A DNA stretch of 64,000 bases from positions 1 to 64,000 of the forward strand of contig NZ_LZGN01000028.1 of NCBI RefSeq assembly GCF_001690185.1. The letters run 5' to 3'. Positions 59,251 to 64,000 of the stretch are shown here, piece after piece; the stretch's first letter is position 1; every line of letters starts with the position of its first letter. The DNA is from Gilliamella sp. wkB308. Its GTDB lineage: Bacteria; Pseudomonadota; Gammaproteobacteria; Enterobacterales; Orbaceae. The notes below the pieces were generated by a model. The model saw nothing but the letters and a program-made list of their open reading frames with translations. It had not been told where the DNA came from and ran no database searches. A program made the position numbers and the translations under genes.

Positions 59251-60150
59251 TTATCGACCAAAAATCGCATCATCACTGTGTTCAATTAAGAAATGATAAA
59301 ACTTCTGCGCTGCCGGTAATAATGGTCTATTTTCCATTGTCGCAATAAATATATCCCTTTTTTGATAATTTTTACTCATTGGTACTAATGTTACATTGAA
59401 CTCTTCAGGTATATGTACTCTTGGCATAATACCAATACCATAATTAATCGATACTAATCCCATCATGGCGCTTTCTGTTTCAACATGACAAGCTATATTC
59501 GGCTTTATGCCCGTTTTATTTAACATGTCATCGATCACACTTTTCATCCCACTTCGCTCTGTAAATAAAATAAGGGGTTCGTTAATTAAGTCTTTTAAAT
59601 CAAGTTTTTTACGCTTAGATAAAGGATGATCATTAGAAATAATAAAAACTAATTCTTGTTTAGTTAACTTTTGAAAGTGAACATCTGGTTCATCTTGTAA
59701 ACGTGAACAGATAGCTATCTCGTATTTTTTGTCTCTTAATCCTTCAATGATATTTTGTGACATTCCTTCATAAAAAGAGAAAGTAATGTCTTTATTTTCA
59801 GGTTGAGCTAAAAATGCCTTGATAATTTTTGGAATATAAATGGAACTAATAGAATAGATAAAAGCAAGTCCAATATGACCATGTGAAACACTGGTTAACT
59901 CTTTAACAAACTGTTCGCCTTCTGATAATGCCGTTAGTGCTTGTTCTACATAAGTAAGATATTGTTTTCCTTCTTTTGTTAGTTCAACATTTCGGCCTCT
60001 TTTTTGAAATAACTTAATTCTAACCTCTTTTTCCAGTTCTGATATAGAATGACTAAGGCTTGGCTGACTGATTGAAAAATATTCTGATGTTAATGTATAA
60101 TGTTGAGTTTTAGCAAGCACTTGGAAATATTTTAGTTGTTTAAGATTCAT
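59251..60150 (-). CDS. LysR-family transcriptional regulator
   Basis: The 299-residue protein has an N-terminal winged HTH at about 17-60 (YFSISQPSLSHSISELEKEV) and a substrate-binding effector domain of the CynR/CatM kind. Starts MNLKQLKYFQVLAKTQHYT. Its own upstream neighbour is rpmB on the opposite strand. The aroE-aroL-ydiN-like run lies downstream on the same strand and is its probable target; no specific site could be identified. Confidence 0.85.
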   Translation of the reverse strand: MNLKQLKYFQVLAKTQHYTLTSEYFSISQPSLSHSISELEKEVRIKLFQKRGRNVELTKEGKQYLTYVEQALTALSEGEQFVKELTSVSHGHIGLAFIYSISSIYIPKIIKAFLAQPENKDITFSFYEGMSQNIIEGLRDKKYEIAICSRLQDEPDVHFQKLTKQELVFIISNDHPLSKRKKLDLKDLINEPLILFTERSGMKSVIDDMLNKTGIKPNIACHVETESAMMGLVSINYGIGIMPRVHIPEEFNVTLVPMSKNYQKRDIFIATMENRPLLPAAQKFYHFLIEHSDDAIFGR

Positions 60151-60275
60151 GTCATCAAACTCTCTTTACTTAGTTATACAAAAAACAGTATAGGAGAATT
60201 TTCCATTAACACAATATTTGTATTTTTTTAACTCTGTTAAATTTAAACTTATTTTTTTCTTAAACAAGATAATAC

Positions 60276-60304
60276 TTGAGAATTTGCCGATAAAAGCGTA
60301 TACT
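60276..60304 (+). promoter_or_regulatory. Sigma-70 promoter of rpmB-rpmG
   Basis: TTGAGA at 60276-60281, a 17-base spacer, and TATACT at 60299-60304. Transcription would start near 60311 and leave a leader of about 140 nt. Confidence 0.8.
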
Positions 60305-60310
60305 TCGCTA

Positions 60311-60449
60311 CCTCATTATTGTGGGTGTAGTGTGAGAGGTGAGACTGCTTCTCAAATAGAGCTGCAGCAAACTAAAAGCCTGACGAGGTTAATTCCATTA
60401 ACATATTACGCCCAGGGCTTAAGCATAGAAATTTCGGAGAATTATTGAC
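60311..60449 (+). promoter_or_regulatory. Structured 5' leader of rpmB-rpmG
   Basis: The leader contains hairpin TGAGA-ctgct-TCTCA (60340-60354), palindrome GCTGCAGC (60361-60368), a GTTAAT/ATTAAC hairpin (60388-60402), and an enclosing pairing of AAGCC(TG) with CAGGGCTT (60377-60420). Possible autoregulatory leader; no known element identified. The HTH gene at 59251 starts on the opposite strand about 125 bp away. Confidence 0.4.
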
Positions 60450-60686
60450 ATGTCACGAGTATGCCAAGTAACAGGAAAAAAACCTTTAGTAGGGAATAAT
60501 CGTTCTCATGCGATGAATGCTACTAAACGTCGTTTTCTACCAAATCTTCAAACTCACCGTTTTTGGATTGAGAGTGAAAAACGTTTTGTAAAATTACGTG
60601 TATCAGCTAAAGGTATGCGTACTATCGATAAAAAGGGTATTGATGCAGTTTTAGCTGAACTTCGTGCCCGTGGTGAAAAGTACTAA
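60450..60686 (+). CDS. rpmB: 50S ribosomal protein L28
   Basis: The 78-residue protein has the standard length and is nearly identical to E. coli L28 in its start [11 protein letters not shown] and in [26 protein letters not shown] stands before the ATG. L33 follows after 15 bp. Confidence 0.98.
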   Translation: MSRVCQVTGKKPLVGNNRSHAMNATKRRFLPNLQTHRFWIESEKRFVKLRVSAKGMRTIDKKGIDAVLAELRARGEKY

Positions 60687-60701
60687 TAAGGAAACCCTAT
60701 C

Positions 60702-60869
60702 ATGGCAAAAGGTGTACGCGAAAAAATTAGATTAGTTTCTTCTGCTGGTACAGGTCATTTTTATACCACTAGCAAAAACAAAAGAACCATGCCTGAAAAA
60801 ATGGAGATCAAAAAATACGATCCTGTTGTTCGTCAGCATGTTATCTATAAAGAAGCTAAAATTAAATAA
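60702..60869 (+). CDS. rpmG: 50S ribosomal protein L33
   Basis: A short 55-residue protein: [20 protein letters not shown] at the start, then [20 protein letters not shown] and [15 protein letters not shown]. The length equals E. coli L33. AAGGAA lies before the ATG. It lacks the zinc cysteines found in some bacterial L33 forms, as in the enteric type. Second gene of rpmB-rpmG. Confidence 0.98.
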   Translation: MAKGVREKIRLVSSAGTGHFYTTSKNKRTMPEKMEIKKYDPVVRQHVIYKEAKIK

Positions 60870-60884
60870 TTTTACTTTCAAATA

Positions 60885-60909
60885 AAAAACCCAGCTAAGC
60901 TGGGTTTTT
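60885..60909. terminator. rpmG terminator, shared with gltP
   Basis: The 11-bp stem AAAAACCCAGC/GCTGGGTTTTT has a 3-base loop and T runs in both directions. It lies 15 bp after rpmG, and on the other side 87 bp after gltP. Confidence 0.92.
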
Positions 60910-60995
60910 TTATATCTATAATTGTGAAAATTAGATTAGATAAATTAATAAAAAAGCTCCAGTTTCAACTAAAGCTTTATAAATTAAATGATGTC

Positions 60996-62318
60996 TTATT
61001 TTAAATATTCTTGCTCATATGCTCTTGCTTTTTTATCATCAAATACATGTTCCCAGCGAGCAATAACAATAGCCGCTAAGGCATTACCAACCACATTAAC
61101 CACGGTGCGTCCCATGTCTAATATACGCTCAACTCCCATGATATAGCCGATATAATCAAGCGGTATACCAACACTGCCCAAAGTCGCAGAAAGTACCAAA
61201 ATTGAAGCACCCGGTACACCAGCAATCCCTTTTGACGCTATCATCAATGTTATAACGATGATAACTTGATCTAGAATGCTTAAATCCATACCATATAATT
61301 GCGCGAGAAAAATAACAGTTATACTTTGATATAGTGTTGAACCATCAAGATTAAATGAATATCCAGTAGGGATAACAAAACTCGTAATTGCTTTCGGTGC
61401 ACCATAAGCTTCCATTTTTTCAATAATCTTAGGCAAAGCTGTTTCAGAGCTTGCTGTTGAAAACGCAATAACGAGTTCTTCTTTTAATATTTTTAATAAG
61501 GTAAAAATATTAAATCGGCACATTTTACAAACTAAACCTAATATGACCAAGGTAAATATGATCATTGCTGAATAAACAGTTAAAATCAATTTCAGTAATG
61601 GCAGTAATGAGGCAAATCCATATTTGGCAACGGTTACCGTGATTAATGCAAATACCCCAATAGGTGCGTAACGCATAATCATATTAGTTACTTTAAACAT
61701 TGTATCTGATACCACTTTTAATAAGAATAAAAATGGATCACGCTGTTTATCAGGTAAAGACATTAAGCCTAAGCCAAAAAAGACACAGAAGAAGATAACA
61801 GGTAAAACTGCACCATCAGACATTGCTTTAAAGATATTAGCCGGAATCATGTCTAAAATCATAACAATTAAACCATGTGGTTTACCGCTAAGTTCTTCAG
61901 CTGCTTTAGTATATTTACTCATATCTGCTGAGGCTAACGTTGAAGAATCAATTCCCGCACCAGGTGCAAAGAAATTTCCCCAAAAAAGGCCTAACAAAAT
62001 AGCAATAGTAGTAATAATTTCAAAATAAAGAATAGTTTTAAAACCAAGCATTCCTAAACGTTTTGAACCACCAATGCCTGCTATACCTAACGTTAAAGTA
62101 CTAAGAATAATTGGCAATACAATCATTTTTATTAAGCTAATAAAAATATCCCCAGCTGGTTGAAAGACATTAACGATTAAAAATTGGTAATCCGAATGCA
62201 AAGGATGGTTCGAATCAGAAAGTTCAAACAGATAAGCACCTACAGCCACGCCTAGAATTAATGCTATTAAGATTTGCCATGCAAGATTTGATAATATTTT
62301 TTTCATTAAAAATGACAT
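60996..62318 (-). CDS. gltP: Glutamate/aspartate:proton symporter GltP
   Basis: The 440-residue DAACS-family protein (E. coli GltP 437) starts SNLAWQILIALILGVAVG. It has the re-entrant loop motif AFSTASSETALPKIIEKMEAYG, TGYSFNLDGSTLYQSITVIF, TLMIASKGIAGVPGAS and NVVGNALAAIVIARWEHVFD, all GltP-like. It imports acidic amino acids across the inner membrane. It lies between rpmG and gyrA as a single gene. Confidence 0.95.
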   Translation of the reverse strand: MSFLMKKILSNLAWQILIALILGVAVGAYLFELSDSNHPLHSDYQFLIVNVFQPAGDIFISLIKMIVLPIILSTLTLGIAGIGGSKRLGMLGFKTILYFEIITTIAILLGLFWGNFFAPGAGIDSSTLASADMSKYTKAAEELSGKPHGLIVMILDMIPANIFKAMSDGAVLPVIFFCVFFGLGLMSLPDKQRDPFLFLLKVVSDTMFKVTNMIMRYAPIGVFALITVTVAKYGFASLLPLLKLILTVYSAMIIFTLVILGLVCKMCRFNIFTLLKILKEELVIAFSTASSETALPKIIEKMEAYGAPKAITSFVIPTGYSFNLDGSTLYQSITVIFLAQLYGMDLSILDQVIIVITLMIASKGIAGVPGASILVLSATLGSVGIPLDYIGYIMGVERILDMGRTVVNVVGNALAAIVIARWEHVFDDKKARAYEQEYLK

Positions 62319-62350
62319 CTAATACTATTCCTTTTTGAGGTTTTCTAAAA

Positions 62351-62381
62351 TAAAAAAGGATTAGCTGTATAACTAATCCTT
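62351..62381 (-). terminator. gyrA terminator
   Basis: Arms AAGGATTAG/CTAATCCTT with an 8-base loop; on the minus strand a T run follows directly. It is 16 bp past the gyrA stop. Confidence 0.85.
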
Positions 62382-62396
62382 CTTAATAATTAAAAA

Positions 62397-64000
62397 TTAT
62401 TCTTCGGACTCCTGAACTGAATTATCCAGTTCGTCTTTCTGCTGCGATGAAGCTGATTCTACATCATCATCTTCGGTTTCAGCTATTCGTTGTAGCCCCA
62501 CAACTTTTTCGTTATCGGCTGTGCGAATCAGCCTTACACCTTGTGTATTTCGACCGACAATACTTACTTCAGAAACGCGTGTTCGTACTAACGTTCCAGC
62601 ATCGGTAATTAGCATGATTTGGTCAGTTTCATCCACTTGTACGGCACCAACCACAGCGCCATTTCGTTCACTGACTTTGATCGAAATCACCCCTTTTGTT
62701 GCCCGAGATTTTGTTGGATAAAGCTCTTGTTGAGTACGCTTACCATAACCATTTTGCGTTGCGGTTAAAATCGCACCATTGCCTCGAGGTACAATAAGTG
62801 ACACCACTTTATCATCACTTTCAAGTTTAATGCCACGCACACCTGCAGCGGTACGCCCCATTGATCGAACTTTATTAGCAGGGAAGCGAACAACTTTACC
62901 ATTAGCAGAGAACAGCATGATGTCTTCCGTATCAGAAACTTGAGTGATTTCGTCATCATCTGACTCAATGTCTTCAATCACTACATCATCATTCAATTCT
63001 TCATCATCAATGGCTGATGATTCATTGCTCGTTAAATCGACACCGATTAATTCATCATCATCACGTAAGTTGATTGCAATGATACCACCACTACGTGGAC
63101 GACTAAATTCGATAAGGGAAGTTTTCTTCACCGTTCCTTGAGCAGTCGCCATAAATACGCAATGTTCATCGTCAAATTCCCGAACGGGTAAAATTGCAGT
63201 GATACGTTCATTTTCTTCAAGTGGTAATAAATTAATAATTGGACGACCACGAGAGCCACGACTTGCCTCAGGTAATTGATAAACTTTCATCCAATATAGG
63301 CGACCACGGCTTGAGAAGCACAAAATAGTATCATGGGTATTAGCAACTAATAATTTTTCAACAAAATCTTCTTCTTTGATTTTGGTTGCTGATTTACCTT
63401 TACCACCACGACGTTGAGCTTCATAGTCTGAAAGCGGTTGATATTTCACATACCCTTGATGAGAAAGAGTAACAACAACATCTTCTTGTGCAATCAGATC
63501 TTCAATATTGATATCCGCACTACTTGCCGTAATTTCCGTTCGTCTTGCATCTTGGAACTGATCGCGTATCGCTTCAAGCTCTTCACGTATCACCTCCATT
63601 AATCTTTCAGGACTTGCCAGAATATATAATAGTTCACCAATTTGAACTAATAATTCTTTGTATTCATCAAGAATTTTTTCATGTTCAAGTCCGGTTAAAC
63701 GATGCAAACGAAGATCTAAAATCGCTTGAGCTTGCGCCTCAGAAAGATAATAGTGACCGTCACGGATACCGAATTCGGGTGCCAAATCTTCTGGACGAGC
63801 AGCATCATCGCCTGCTTTTTCAAGCATTGCCGCAACATTTCCAAGTTGCCAAGCTTGAGATAAAAGTTTACCTTTCGCTTCAGCTGGTGTTGCAGCTGCT
63901 CGAATTAACTCAATCACAGGGTCAATATTGGCAAGCGCAATCGCTAGACCTTCTAATACATGAGCACGTTCACGCGCTTTACGCAATTCGTAAATAGTAC
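62397..64000 (-). CDS. gyrA: DNA gyrase subunit A, C-terminal part (5' end outside window)
   Basis: About 533 residues are visible, matching E. coli GyrA from about TIFELRKARDRAH (near residue 380) to the end. Seen are the tower/coiled-coil end (LPPxAIL-type [20 protein letters not shown]), then the beta-pinwheel C-terminal domain with the GyrA box QRRGGKGKS. Between the blades, after IGVDLTS, there is an acidic insert of about 31 residues compared with E. coli. An acidic tail ends the protein. It wraps DNA so that GyrA-GyrB can introduce negative supercoils. Confidence 0.97.
   Translation of the reverse strand, partial: TIYELRKARERAHVLEGLAIALANIDPVIELIRAAATPAEAKGKLLSQAWQLGNVAAMLEKAGDDAARPEDLAPEFGIRDGHYYLSEAQAQAILDLRLHRLTGLEHEKILDEYKELLVQIGELLYILASPERLMEVIREELEAIRDQFQDARRTEITASSADINIEDLIAQEDVVVTLSHQGYVKYQPLSDYEAQRRGGKGKSATKIKEEDFVEKLLVANTHDTILCFSSRGRLYWMKVYQLPEASRGSRGRPIINLLPLEENERITAILPVREFDDEHCVFMATAQGTVKKTSLIEFSRPRSGGIIAINLRDDDELIGVDLTSNESSAIDDEELNDDVVIEDIESDDDEITQVSDTEDIMLFSANGKVVRFPANKVRSMGRTAAGVRGIKLESDDKVVSLIVPRGNGAILTATQNGYGKRTQQELYPTKSRATKGVISIKVSERNGAVVGAVQVDETDQIMLITDAGTLVRTRVSEVSIVGRNTQGVRLIRTADNEKVVGLQRIAETEDDDVESASSQQKDELDNSVQESEE

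Noticed and set aside
59240-59258. Near-palindrome GTTGATAAA/TTTATCGAC
   Set aside because: It overlaps the end of the LysR coding region and has one mismatch; no sign that it is an operator.
60218-60448. 76-residue ORF ahead of rpmB
   Set aside because: It spans a strong promoter and the rpmB leader, has no ribosome site and no recognisable sequence.

Overview
This window is about 64 kb of AT-rich chromosome from a gammaproteobacterium. Nearly every housekeeping gene has an obvious Escherichia coli counterpart, and several local orders match E. coli: xerD-dsbC-recJ, envC-yibQ, glyQ-glyS, hemE-yjaG-hupA, argP/rpiA/serA, srlAEBD-M-R, rpmB-rpmG. The low GC, the sugar-PTS content and the protein divergence would fit the Orbaceae (Gilliamella, Frischella, Orbus). 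That family assignment is inference from memory, not a computed placement.

Layout. 1-3928: a surface-protein pair on the minus strand, a 1179-residue outer-membrane barrel followed by the start of a second secreted protein that runs off the window. 3929-5039: a long non-coding stretch with two diverged copies of a ~255 bp module. 5040-9016: two LoiP-like M48 lipoprotein proteases around queA, then tgt. 9049-9370: tRNA-Pro(UGG) with a strong promoter and a tail that repeats the tRNA 3' end. 9438-12927: a LacI-type repressor divergent from an ascorbate-family PTS (IIA-IIB-IIC), with CRP-like and palindromic operator sites between them. 13040-19304: acetyltransferase, amino acid permease, alcohol dehydrogenase, tagatose-bisphosphate-type aldolase, glutaredoxin 2 and a membrane protein.

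19525-24482: xerD, dsbC, recJ, mpl. 24679-41785: sdaA, proS, a phosphatase-like lipoprotein, bepA, a histidine phosphatase, rluC, dsbB, rluA, rdgB, rapZ, yibQ, envC, glyQS, a YciC-like membrane protein and ybaK. 41959-47240: hupA, yjaG, hemE, argP, rpiA, serA. 47377-51463: a complete glucitol (sorbitol) PTS operon. 51738-55028: dps, a flavin reductase, mutH and argA, the last with a tandem ARG-box pair. 55447-60150: a shikimate/hydroaromatic module (YdiN-like transporter, aroL, YdiL-like HTH, aroE-like, LysR). 60276-64000: rpmB-rpmG with a structured leader, gltP, and the C-terminal two thirds of gyrA.

I found no CRISPR array, prophage, insertion sequence or defence system. The most unusual items are the surface-protein pair with its duplicated upstream module, the tRNA-Pro tail resembling an rtT repeat, a DsbC that has lost its second disulfide, an acidic insert in the GyrA C-terminal domain, and the operator candidates upstream of the sugar and arginine genes.
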